Shown here: piece by piece, positions 8,483 to 17,579 of the stretch
How the letters are laid out: the number at the start of each line of letters is the position of its first letter
How positions within the stretch are numbered: the stretch's first letter is position 1
From: an uncultured Bacilli bacterium
GTDB taxonomy: Bacteria; Bacillota_I; Bacilli_A; RF39; UBA660
DNA length: 36,471 nt
NCBI GenBank assembly: GCA_947630105.1
Contig: CANRGD010000006.1
Location: forward strand, 1-36,471
Reading direction: 5' to 3'
Notes under the pieces: model-generated
What the model was told of the DNA's origin: nothing
Database searches by the model: none
Seen by the model: the letters and a program-made list of their open reading frames with translations, nothing else
Position numbers and translations under genes: made by a program

Positions 8483-9382
8483 ATGAATAAAACTTTAAAA
8501 AGAATTATAGTAATACTATTTTTATTTTTTTTATTAATACTTTATTTAATAAATTCTACTTTAATTATTAAAAGTATTATTTCTTATTCTAAACTTTTCT
8601 TAACTAAATTATTTCCTGTTAGTTTTATTTTCTTTACCATTTCTTCACTTTTACTAGATTATGGGCTAATTCAACTTATTTCATATTACTTAAAACTTAA
8701 TACTTCTACCTTATATATTTTTATTATGAGTTTAATTAGTGGCTTTCCTAGTGGAGCTAAATATACTAAAGAATTAGTAGAAAAAAATCTTTTAACTACT
8801 AGTGAAGCAAATAAAATTATCATGAGTACCCATTTTCCAAATCCTCTTTTTGTACTTGGTACTGTAAATTTAATTATTGATAATAAATCTCTAAGTATTA
8901 AAATATTAATTTCTCTAATATTAAGTAATTTCTTCCTATTTTTACTTTTTAAAGATAAAAATAAAACTGTTGCCTCTTTTAATAATAATAATAGTGATAA
9001 TACTACTAATTTTTCTTTCTCTTTACAAAAAGCTATTACTTCTTCTTTTACCGTTTTAGAAACTATTTATGGTACCTCACTGTTCTTTTATTTAATTGCT
9101 ACGATACTTTCACATTATTTATCCTTATCATCTTTTTATTACATTCTTTTAAATGGTTTCTTTGATCTTACCAAAGGAATATCTTCTTTAGCTCTTTTAA
9201 CAGATTCTAAAACTAAATCTCTTTTAGCTATTTGTTTTATTTCTTTTGGAGGACTAGCAATTCACATGCAAGTAAAAAGTATCCTTACAGATACTTCTAT
9301 AAAATATAAAAATTTTCTTTATGGACGCCTTTTAGGAACAATATTTGCTTTAATTATTTTTTTAATTATTTATAAATTTTAA
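8483..9382 (+). CDS. YlbJ-like membrane protein
   Basis: Multi-TM; SGFPSGAKYTKELVEKNLLTTSEANKII motif; adjacent to the YlbL-like gene as in Bacillus. Confidence 0.8.
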   Translation: MNKTLKRIIVILFLFFLLILYLINSTLIIKSIISYSKLFLTKLFPVSFIFFTISSLLLDYGLIQLISYYLKLNTSTLYIFIMSLISGFPSGAKYTKELVEKNLLTTSEANKIIMSTHFPNPLFVLGTVNLIIDNKSLSIKILISLILSNFFLFLLFKDKNKTVASFNNNNSDNTTNFSFSLQKAITSSFTVLETIYGTSLFFYLIATILSHYLSLSSFYYILLNGFFDLTKGISSLALLTDSKTKSLLAICFISFGGLAIHMQVKSILTDTSIKYKNFLYGRLLGTIFALIIFLIIYKF

Positions 9383-9984
9383 AAAGCATTAATAGGACAA
9401 ACTATATCTATAGCATATCTTTTTCCAAGTTCCGGATGATAAAAGCCTATATAAATAGATAAAACCCCTTTCGAATTATTTAAATAGACATTATTTAATC
9501 TTAAATCATATACCGTCTTATCATAAATATTTTTAGCCGACCCAACATTAGGAAGAGGATATTCTATACCATCATAAGTAATCATAAACTTATCATTATT
9601 ATCTTTATTACTATCATTAAAAATATCTTTTTCCTCTTCACTCATCTTACTACTGGCTAAATATCTAGTAATTTTTAATTCTTTAGAACTGCCATCCTTA
9701 AATGACATATTTATTGTATATTGCATGCCACGTCCATCACTATCTGAAAATATACTTTGACTATTAATAGTCGCATTAGTTAAACCCTTTTTTATTAAAT
9801 CATCTTGAATTATCTTAGTTAAGGTATTTTTATAAGTATAAATTTTTTCTTTAACAGCTTCAATATTTTCCTTATTATTATATGTTGAAATTGTTGTATA
9901 CATTGAAACAGAAATAATGGAAATTAACACAAAACAAACTAATATTTCTACTGTCGTCATACCTTTTTCATTTAATCGTTTCAT
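9379..9984 (-). CDS. Prepilin-type N-terminal methylation protein (minor pseudopilin)
   Basis: MKRLNEKGMTTVEILVCFVLISIISVSMYTT class III signal. Confidence 0.85.
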   Translation of the reverse strand: MKRLNEKGMTTVEILVCFVLISIISVSMYTTISTYNNKENIEAVKEKIYTYKNTLTKIIQDDLIKKGLTNATINSQSIFSDSDGRGMQYTINMSFKDGSSKELKITRYLASSKMSEEEKDIFNDSNKDNNDKFMITYDGIEYPLPNVGSAKNIYDKTVYDLRLNNVYLNNSKGVLSIYIGFYHPELGKRYAIDIVCPINAF

Positions 9985-10520
9985 TATTTTTTCACCTCAA
10001 TTGTGGCATAAGTATAATAATTATTATCATCTTTAGTTCTATGAAATTTCATTATTATTCTATATTCAGCCTTATTTAAAGATTCAACTTTATAATTAGG
10101 TAAATAATTTACATAATCTTTAAATCTTGTATCTAAAATAGTACTATTTTTTATAGCACTTTTAAAGTCTGTTGTATTATAAGTAATGATATAAATATCT
10201 TCTGCTTTTGCATTCATACTTTCTAAAGTACTTTGACATATATTTTTATCGGTCTCATCACTAAAATTATTACAATTAAACTTAACATATTTATAATTTG
10301 TAATTGCAGTAGTATCTAATTTATAATTAGCACTTTGAACCATTCTTTTTATCCAATATACAGCATATTTACTATCTATATCATCATAATTTTCTCTTTT
10401 TTCATATTCTCCCATTAAAGGATACAAATTATTATACATAATCGAGAAAGTTACCATTAGAAAAACACAAACTACCAAAGTCTCAGCTAAAATGAACCCA
10501 TTATTATTTAGTTTTTTCAT
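9984..10520 (-). CDS. Prepilin-type N-terminal methylation protein (minor pseudopilin)
   Basis: MKKLNNNGFILAETLVVCVFLMVTFSIMYN. Confidence 0.85.
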   Translation of the reverse strand: MKKLNNNGFILAETLVVCVFLMVTFSIMYNNLYPLMGEYEKRENYDDIDSKYAVYWIKRMVQSANYKLDTTAITNYKYVKFNCNNFSDETDKNICQSTLESMNAKAEDIYIITYNTTDFKSAIKNSTILDTRFKDYVNYLPNYKVESLNKAEYRIIMKFHRTKDDNNYYTYATIEVKK

Positions 10521-10614
10521 TTTTATAAGTTCAACTCCCTTGCTATTATCTAAAAATTATTATATAATAAAATATAATAAAATACCATAGAAAGTAAACA
10601 AAGGGGTTGAAACG

Positions 10615-12309
10615 ATGGTTCAATTTGATGTCAAACGTGTCCAAAAAGGTGCCGAAAGTTTCATGGTGTCTTTTGATTTTACCAAAACACCCATAACTCA
10701 AATAGCTGACTATATTATAATTGCTGCTTCTAAACATAATGCCTCTGATATTCATTTCGACCCTCGAGAAGATGGCCTTATGGTCCGTTTTCGTATTGAT
10801 GGTGATTGTCAAGATTATACTTTTGTACCTAAAGCTTATGAAAGAAACTTAATTACTAGATTAAAACTACTTGCTAATATGAACATTACTGAATCAAGAC
10901 TACCTCAAGATGGTGCAATCAAAGGTAATTTTGGTGATACTTATTTAGATATGCGTGTTTCTTGTCTTCCCTTAAATGAAGGTGAAAAAGTAGTTATTCG
11001 TATTTTGGATTATACAAGAAGTTTACAAGGAATAGAATCTTTAGGTTTTCATCCTAATAATTTAGCTAAAATTAAAAGAATGATGGGTATTCCTAATGGA
11101 ATTATTTTAACAACAGGAGCAACTGGTTCTGGTAAATCAACTACCACATATTCTATTTTACAAGGTTTAAATAAACCCGAAACTAATATTATTACTGTTG
11201 AAGATCCAATAGAAATGAATATTGAAGGAATAAATCAAGTTCAAGTAAATGCGGAAATAGGAATGACTTTTGCTGCAGCTTTAAGATCAATTTTACGTCA
11301 AGACCCAAATATTATTCTAATAGGAGAAATCCGTGATTCCGAAACTGCTCAAATAGCCGTTAGAGCATCTATTACTGGACACTTAGTACTATCCACTATC
11401 CATACCAACAATTCTCTTTCTACTATTGAACGTCTATTAGATATGGATGTAGAACGTTATTTATTAGCAACTGCTTTAACAGGCATTATATCTCAAAGAT
11501 TAGCTAAAATGTTATGTCCTTTATGTCGATTTCAAAGACCAACTACTAAATATGAAAAGAAAGTTTTTAAAAATTTTTTACATAAAGATGTAAATACTAT
11601 TTGGGATGCTAATCCTAAAGGTTGTGAAAAATGTCGTAACGGTTATCATGGCCGAATAGCCTTTCATGAAGTTCTTGAATTAGATGATGATATAAGAAAT
11701 GCGCTAAATAATGAAAATTTAGAAAAAGAAGATTTAGCAAAAATGGTATATACTAGTAAAACTATCACAATGCTTCAAGATGCCCTTATTAAAGTACTTG
11801 AAGGAAAAACTAGTTTTGAAGAAGTATATAGAGTTATTGAAATCGAAAATGAAGATGATGAAAACTATAAAGAAGAAGTTTCTCTTACTATAACCTCTGC
11901 ACTTCCAGTTGAAGAAAAAACAAGTGATGATTTATTAGATACTACTTCTACTATCAAAGATGAAACTTCAGTATCTTCAATAATGGAGGCAGCAAAAAAG
12001 ACTCCTTCATCACCAAAACCTATATCAGATTCTATCTCCACAGAAAAGTTATCATCAAATGTCCCATCAACTCCTATTTCTATAACTCCTCCTTCAGCAA
12101 TAAATACTACCCCTTTAATTCCAAAAACTATTCAGCTAACTCCAAAAATTGCTTCTCCTGACTCGCAAAATTCAACTATTCCAATTACCCTAGCTGAATC
12201 TATCCCAATAAAAAAGCCTAATTCCATAATTAAGACTCCCCTAACTCCTTCTCTACCTAATGATTCTAAAGCATCACTTAAAATTGAAAAACTTGATGAA
12301 GGAAAATAA
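10615..12309 (+). CDS. GspE/PilB/ComGA-type assembly ATPase with Ser/Thr/Pro-rich C-terminal tail
   Basis: Walker A TTGATGSGKSTTTYS, Asp box and GEIRDSETAQIAVRASITGHLVLSTIHTNN, CPLC..CEKC zinc motif. Confidence 0.93.
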   Translation: MVQFDVKRVQKGAESFMVSFDFTKTPITQIADYIIIAASKHNASDIHFDPREDGLMVRFRIDGDCQDYTFVPKAYERNLITRLKLLANMNITESRLPQDGAIKGNFGDTYLDMRVSCLPLNEGEKVVIRILDYTRSLQGIESLGFHPNNLAKIKRMMGIPNGIILTTGATGSGKSTTTYSILQGLNKPETNIITVEDPIEMNIEGINQVQVNAEIGMTFAAALRSILRQDPNIILIGEIRDSETAQIAVRASITGHLVLSTIHTNNSLSTIERLLDMDVERYLLATALTGIISQRLAKMLCPLCRFQRPTTKYEKKVFKNFLHKDVNTIWDANPKGCEKCRNGYHGRIAFHEVLELDDDIRNALNNENLEKEDLAKMVYTSKTITMLQDALIKVLEGKTSFEEVYRVIEIENEDDENYKEEVSLTITSALPVEEKTSDDLLDTTSTIKDETSVSSIMEAAKKTPSSPKPISDSISTEKLSSNVPSTPISITPPSAINTTPLIPKTIQLTPKIASPDSQNSTIPITLAESIPIKKPNSIIKTPLTPSLPNDSKASLKIEKLDEGK

Positions 12310-12347
12310 AAAGTTAAGACTTATTTACTAATTATCTTAACTTTTTT
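12310..12347. terminator. Bidirectional terminator between convergent genes
   Basis: AAAAGTTAAGA ... TCTTAACTTTTTT. Confidence 0.9.
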
Positions 12348-12354
12348 ATTATCT

Positions 12355-12936
12355 TTAAACAGTTATATTATTATTTTCATCAAAAGGTATTAAAATACAT
12401 TTTCTACTAGCTAAATAATCACACATATGAACAAAATTTTGATATTTAGTTTTTGGTTTTTCTAAGACCTCTTCTCCATTATAATTTTTAGTCCAAACAC
12501 CCATATGTGTTTTTATAACATCACATAAAAAAGTAATTTCCTTATCTTCAAGTTTTAATTCATCCTTATTATCTTGAATAAGTTTAACCATTAATAAAGG
12601 ATGATCAAAGCGCGTATATTTTTCCTTTACTAAACCAGATTTTAAACCATCATGAAACATAAGTCCCATAAGCATTAAATCTTTTTCTTCAGCTGTATAT
12701 TTTTCGCCAATTGAAGGATCAGCTAATAATTCATGGGCGATTCTTACAGCTGCTTTAGTATGTCGTAAAAGCCCACCTGCTCCCAGTGCATAATCAGGAT
12801 GATATTTACCTGTTGAAGATGCCTCTACTTCAAAAAAGTAATCAGGCAACAATTTAATAAGTACTCTACAAGCTCTTTTTATGCGCTCATCTTTTATATA
12901 ATCTATTTCCGTTTTAAAAACTTCATTTCTATCCAT
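12355..12936 (-). CDS. HD-domain phosphohydrolase-like protein
   Basis: LLRHTKAAVRIAHELL ... LMFHDGLKSG ... DHPLL ... KTHMG. Confidence 0.8.
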   Translation of the reverse strand: MDRNEVFKTEIDYIKDERIKRACRVLIKLLPDYFFEVEASSTGKYHPDYALGAGGLLRHTKAAVRIAHELLADPSIGEKYTAEEKDLMLMGLMFHDGLKSGLVKEKYTRFDHPLLMVKLIQDNKDELKLEDKEITFLCDVIKTHMGVWTKNYNGEEVLEKPKTKYQNFVHMCDYLASRKCILIPFDENNNITV

Positions 12937-14029
12937 TTTTTACTCCTTCTAAGAATCTTATAATAATTTCATTACTAATATACCACTTATTTTCAGGAAT
13001 GAAAAGCCTTCCCTTTTTATATATAAGAAGCTTATTTTCTATTAAATTTTTAAAATCATAAACTTCATTTAACTTAACTTTAAACTTATCATAAAATTTT
13101 GCTAAAGAAATACCTTTACTCATTCGTAACCCTAATATTACTTCATATTCCATTTCATCTTTTACAGAAACCTCTTCTTTTAAATAATCTAGCTTTCCTT
13201 TTAAATATTTAGTAAGTGACTTTGTATTTGTAATTCTACTAGTTCCAATATAACTACTAGCTCCTAAGCCAAAACCATAATATTTTTTATTTTCCCAATA
13301 ACACATATTATGTTTGGACTCATAACCTTTTTTACAAAAATTGCTTATCTCATAATGAATATAATTATTTTCTTTTAATTTTTTACAAATATACTTATAC
13401 ATAGTATAGTCTAAATCCTCATTAATATTTTTTACTTTTTTGATACCAAGTTTAGTATTTTCTTCAATAATTAATGAATAAGTTGCTATATGAGGAACAT
13501 CTAATTTTAAAATAAACTCTAAATCTTGAGCCAATATTTCTAAATCTTCACCAGGTAAAGCATACATTAAATCTACATTAATATCTTTAAGTCCTATTTC
13601 TTTACAATAATTAATTAATTTAGTAGTTTTTTCTAAAGAAATATCTCTTTCTAATAATGCCAAATTTTTTTTATTAATAGATTCAATCCCAAAACTTACT
13701 CTCTTAACTCCATATTTTTTATATAATAATAATTTTTCTTCAGTAGTACTTTCAAAATTTCCCTCTATTGTTATATTACAATTATTACTTCTTTTTAATA
13801 TATTAATAATTTTAAATAACTTTTCTAATTGTCTTATATTTAAACAACTAGGAGTTCCTCCACCAATATAAATAGTATCTAATACCTCACCTTGATATAT
13901 ACTTTTTATTTCTTTTTCTAAAGCATCTAAGTATTTATCAACAAACTCTTCTTTATAAAATACTTTACAAAAATCACAATAACTACAAATATTATCACAA
14001 AAAGGTATATGAATATAACAATTTTTCAT
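12929..14029 (-). CDS. hemW: HemW-like radical SAM protein
   Basis: YIHIPFCDNICSYCDFCK (CxxxCxxC), YIGGGTPS. Confidence 0.93.
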   Translation of the reverse strand: MKNCYIHIPFCDNICSYCDFCKVFYKEEFVDKYLDALEKEIKSIYQGEVLDTIYIGGGTPSCLNIRQLEKLFKIINILKRSNNCNITIEGNFESTTEEKLLLYKKYGVKRVSFGIESINKKNLALLERDISLEKTTKLINYCKEIGLKDINVDLMYALPGEDLEILAQDLEFILKLDVPHIATYSLIIEENTKLGIKKVKNINEDLDYTMYKYICKKLKENNYIHYEISNFCKKGYESKHNMCYWENKKYYGFGLGASSYIGTSRITNTKSLTKYLKGKLDYLKEEVSVKDEMEYEVILGLRMSKGISLAKFYDKFKVKLNEVYDFKNLIENKLLIYKKGRLFIPENKWYISNEIIIRFLEGVKNG

Positions 14030-14030
14030 C

Positions 14031-14753
14031 TTATTTTACTCTTTCATTTTTATAATATTCATCATATATTTTTTTAGGTATTAATAACACTTTTATTATC
14101 GCATCTTCTTTATTTATATTTACATCAGTTACAAAACCCATATTAGCTTTATTTATTAAATACTCACATTCATTATTATTATATGAATTGCTACCTATCA
14201 GTACCCCATCATCAAACTCATCAGATATTAAATATTCAATCAATATATTATAGTTAAGACCTAAATTATTTTTTTTATGAAAAAATGATTGAGATAAAAC
14301 AAGTGATGTACTAACAAAACCAAAATCAAATATATATTTTTGTTTTAAATTTTCTAACTCTTCTATTTTTTCTATTCCATAATCTTTAAAATATTCAATA
14401 GATACTCCTCTAAAAGCTAATACATTACCTATTGCTGTTTTTTGATTACTTATAAAATTAGCTATTTCTTGTCCCATTTTTACAAATCTTTCTTTTTGTA
14501 CCTCATTACCATCTTCTTCATAATTCCATTTATTTCTAAGCGCATTATTTATATGTTTATAATTAAATCCTGAATAATTCTTAACAAAGTCATTATCTAT
14601 ACTGTCTATCAGCGAATAAACTTCTATAGGATCACTAAATTCTTTATAAGTATTAGTTCCTTTTTCTAAACAAAAACATTCTACATCTTTTTGTTTTTCT
14701 TTTCCAATCATTCTCCAAATACTATTTATAACTTTACTCATTCCTTTTTCCAT
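14031..14753 (-). CDS. Putative ADP-ribosyltransferase (R-S-E, VIP2/C3-type fold)
   Basis: FNYKHINNALR, VLAFRGVS (R), FGFVSTSLV (STS), NNECEYLI (ExE), in the canonical order. Confidence 0.75.
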   Translation of the reverse strand: MEKGMSKVINSIWRMIGKEKQKDVECFCLEKGTNTYKEFSDPIEVYSLIDSIDNDFVKNYSGFNYKHINNALRNKWNYEEDGNEVQKERFVKMGQEIANFISNQKTAIGNVLAFRGVSIEYFKDYGIEKIEELENLKQKYIFDFGFVSTSLVLSQSFFHKKNNLGLNYNILIEYLISDEFDDGVLIGSNSYNNNECEYLINKANMGFVTDVNINKEDAIIKVLLIPKKIYDEYYKNERVK

Positions 14754-14764
14754 ATTTACTCCAC

Positions 14765-16561
14765 TTACTTTATATCAGTCGTTAAAATAGATAAAAATGC
14801 TTCTTGTGGTACTTCTACATTACCAATTTTTTTCATTCTTTTTTTACCTTCTTTTTGTTTTTCTAATAACTTTTTCTTTCTAGTTACATCCCCACCATAA
14901 CATTTAGCTAATACATTTTTACGCATAGCTTTAATATCACATCTAGCAATTACATGCGTTCCAATAGCAGCTTGAATAGGTACTTCAAACATCTGTCTAG
15001 GAATTACTTCTTTTAATTTTTCTACAACCATTTTTCCTCTTGCATAGGCAAAATCTTTATGAACAATAACACTTAAAGCATCAACTATATCCTTATTTAA
15101 TAAAATATCCATTTTCACTAAAGCACTTTCTCTATAGCCTATAACTTCATAATCAAACGAAGCATATCCTTTAGTTAAAGATTTTAATTTATCAAAAAAA
15201 TCATAAACAATTTCTGCTAAAGGCATTTCATAATTAATTGTTACTCTAGTTTGATCTAAATATTCCATATTAATAAAAGTACCTCTTTTGTTACTACAAA
15301 GTTCCATTATAGCACCAATATAGTCATTAGGAGTAAACACACTAATTTTTACATAGGGTTCCAAAGTTTTGGCAATGTTTTCTTTTCTTGGCATTTTAGT
15401 TGGTGAATCAACTAAAATTTTAGACCCATCTGTTAAGATAACTTCATAGACAACTGAAGGTGAAGTAGCAATTAATTCAATATTAAATTCTCTTTCTATT
15501 CTCTCTTCAATAATTTCTAAATGTAAAAGTCCTAAGAAACCACATCTAAATCCAAATCCTAAGGCTTTAGATGTTTCAGGTTCATAACTTAAGGCAGCAT
15601 CATTTAATTTTAATTTTTCTAAGGCTTCTCTTAAATCTTCAAATTTACTAGCATCAATAGGATATAATCCACAATATACCATAGGTTTCATAGGTTTATA
15701 TCCTGCTAAAGCTTCCCTAGCTTCTCTATTTTCTAAAGTAATAGTATCACCTACATGGACATCACTAATACTTTTAATTGAGGCATATAAATAGCCAACA
15801 TCACCAGCACATAATTCATCTACTTTTTTCTCCTTAGGAGTATTAATACTTAATCCTACTACATCATAAACCGCCTTAGTTTCCATCATTTTTATTACAT
15901 CATTGACATGAACTTTTCCATCAATGACTCTAATACTAATAATTACTCCCCGATAAGGATCAAATAAACTATCAAATATTAGTGCTTTTAAAGGTTTATT
16001 TTCATCTCCTACAGGAGCTTTAAATACAGTTATAATCTTTTCTAATAATAACTCAATTCCTACTCCCGTTTTAGCACTAGTTAGAACTATTTCATTTTTA
16101 TTAAACCCAATATTTTCTAATTCTTCCGTTACTTTTTCCACATTAGCACTTGGTAAATCTATTTTATTTATAACAGGAATAATTGTTAAATTATTATCAA
16201 GAGCTAAATATAAATTAGCTAATGTTTGAGCCTCCACTCCTTGCGTTGCATCAACTACTAACACTGCTCCTTCACAAGCTGCTAAACTCCTAGAAACTTC
16301 ATAAGAAAAATCAACATGACCAGGTGTATCTATTAAATTTAAATAATATTTTTCCCCTTTAAAGTTATAAGTTAATTGTACAGCATTTAATTTTATAGTA
16401 ATGCCTCTTTCTCTTTCAATATCCATAGAATCTAACATTTGTTCTTTTAACTCTCTTTTTTCTAAAGCTCCTGTTTTTTCAAGTATTCGATCAGCTAAAG
16501 TACTTTTTCCATGATCTATATGAGCAATTATACAAAAATTCCTAATATTCTTTTGTTTCAT
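14765..16561 (-). CDS. lepA: Elongation factor 4
   Basis: [21 protein letters not shown]; full-length LepA with typical C-terminus. Confidence 0.98.
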   Translation of the reverse strand: MKQKNIRNFCIIAHIDHGKSTLADRILEKTGALEKRELKEQMLDSMDIERERGITIKLNAVQLTYNFKGEKYYLNLIDTPGHVDFSYEVSRSLAACEGAVLVVDATQGVEAQTLANLYLALDNNLTIIPVINKIDLPSANVEKVTEELENIGFNKNEIVLTSAKTGVGIELLLEKIITVFKAPVGDENKPLKALIFDSLFDPYRGVIISIRVIDGKVHVNDVIKMMETKAVYDVVGLSINTPKEKKVDELCAGDVGYLYASIKSISDVHVGDTITLENREAREALAGYKPMKPMVYCGLYPIDASKFEDLREALEKLKLNDAALSYEPETSKALGFGFRCGFLGLLHLEIIEERIEREFNIELIATSPSVVYEVILTDGSKILVDSPTKMPRKENIAKTLEPYVKISVFTPNDYIGAIMELCSNKRGTFINMEYLDQTRVTINYEMPLAEIVYDFFDKLKSLTKGYASFDYEVIGYRESALVKMDILLNKDIVDALSVIVHKDFAYARGKMVVEKLKEVIPRQMFEVPIQAAIGTHVIARCDIKAMRKNVLAKCYGGDVTRKKKLLEKQKEGKKRMKKIGNVEVPQEAFLSILTTDIK

Positions 16562-16601
16562 AATTATTCACTCCACCTAAAATTATACTAAATTATTGTA
16601 C

Positions 16602-16625
16602 ATAAAAACAAGCTTTTGCTTGTTT
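16602..16625 (-). terminator. Intrinsic terminator between the 16624-17526 gene and lepA
   Basis: AAACAAGC AAAA GCTTGTTT TT on the minus strand. Confidence 0.75.
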
Positions 16626-17526
16626 AAAGAGCTATGGAACTACTAACAAAATAATATCCCGAAGTTCCATAATTAAATTTATAAGTAATAAGTCCTGCTT
16701 TATCTATATAATCTTCAATTTTAACAGGATTTACTTTTAACGATTCAGCTGATAAATCATTTTTCGAAGTAATTAGCACTGTTTTTTCATAATCTTTATA
16801 AATATTTAAAGTATAACTATCAATTAAATTACCTGTACTATCTTTATTTTGTATCAACTCAGTATAAATAATTCTTTCTTGTAAAAGTACACTATTATCA
16901 CTATTACTAGTTGCCGATGATAATTTACCATAAAATGGTTCAATTAAATCTTTAGAAATATCACTAGATTTTTTAAATACAGTGGTAAAACTATCTGTTT
17001 GTGAATCATAAGTTAAAGTTCCAATATTATTATTTTGAATCGTAAAAGGAAAAGTTAATTCTATCGCTCCAGCTGTTGAATAAACTATTTTATCTCCAAA
17101 AAAACTTTTCATATAATTTTTTATTTTTTCATTAGAAATAGAATATATATTATAATTTTCATTATCTTTTAATCCTGTATCAATAAAGTCTTCTTTTTTT
17201 GCAAACATCATAGCATAATAATATTTTTCATAATTTGTAAAATTATCCATTGTAACACGTTGTTCTTTGACAAATTTATCATATCTTTTCCCTAAAACCC
17301 CATAAGTTGCAATATTATATAAATTAACAACACTTTGATTATTTATATCTAAAGAAACTTCTCCATTAGTTTGATTCTTATCTTTTTTGCCAAATAAAGT
17401 AGTACTAGCAAAAAAAACTAAAACACCTACTAAAAGAGCAATAAATATTACAATTACAATAGTAATTTTATTTGTCGGCTCTTTAGAACCAGGTTCTACA
17501 ATATCTTCACCAATTTTAAAATCCAT
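16624..17526 (-). CDS. Single-pass membrane protein, unknown function
   Basis: N-terminal cytoplasmic stub, then TM ITIVIVIFIALLVGVLVFFAS, then an extracytoplasmic domain. Confidence 0.7.
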   Translation of the reverse strand: MDFKIGEDIVEPGSKEPTNKITIVIVIFIALLVGVLVFFASTTLFGKKDKNQTNGEVSLDINNQSVVNLYNIATYGVLGKRYDKFVKEQRVTMDNFTNYEKYYYAMMFAKKEDFIDTGLKDNENYNIYSISNEKIKNYMKSFFGDKIVYSTAGAIELTFPFTIQNNNIGTLTYDSQTDSFTTVFKKSSDISKDLIEPFYGKLSSATSNSDNSVLLQERIIYTELIQNKDSTGNLIDSYTLNIYKDYEKTVLITSKNDLSAESLKVNPVKIEDYIDKAGLITYKFNYGTSGYYFVSSSIAL

Positions 17527-17579
17527 TATATCCCTCTATTCTAAGTGTATTATATCTAATTTTTAGTTAGAAGTAAACA

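Noticed and set aside
9379-9382. Shared TTAA stop codons of convergent genes
   Set aside because: A compact convergent arrangement that is common in AT-rich genomes
10546-10812. 88-aa minus-strand ORF over the start of the pilB-like gene
   Set aside because: Antisense to a confident CDS; composition-driven
14691-14900. 69-aa plus-strand ORF across the ART/lepA junction
   Set aside because: Antisense to two confident CDSs; low-complexity translation
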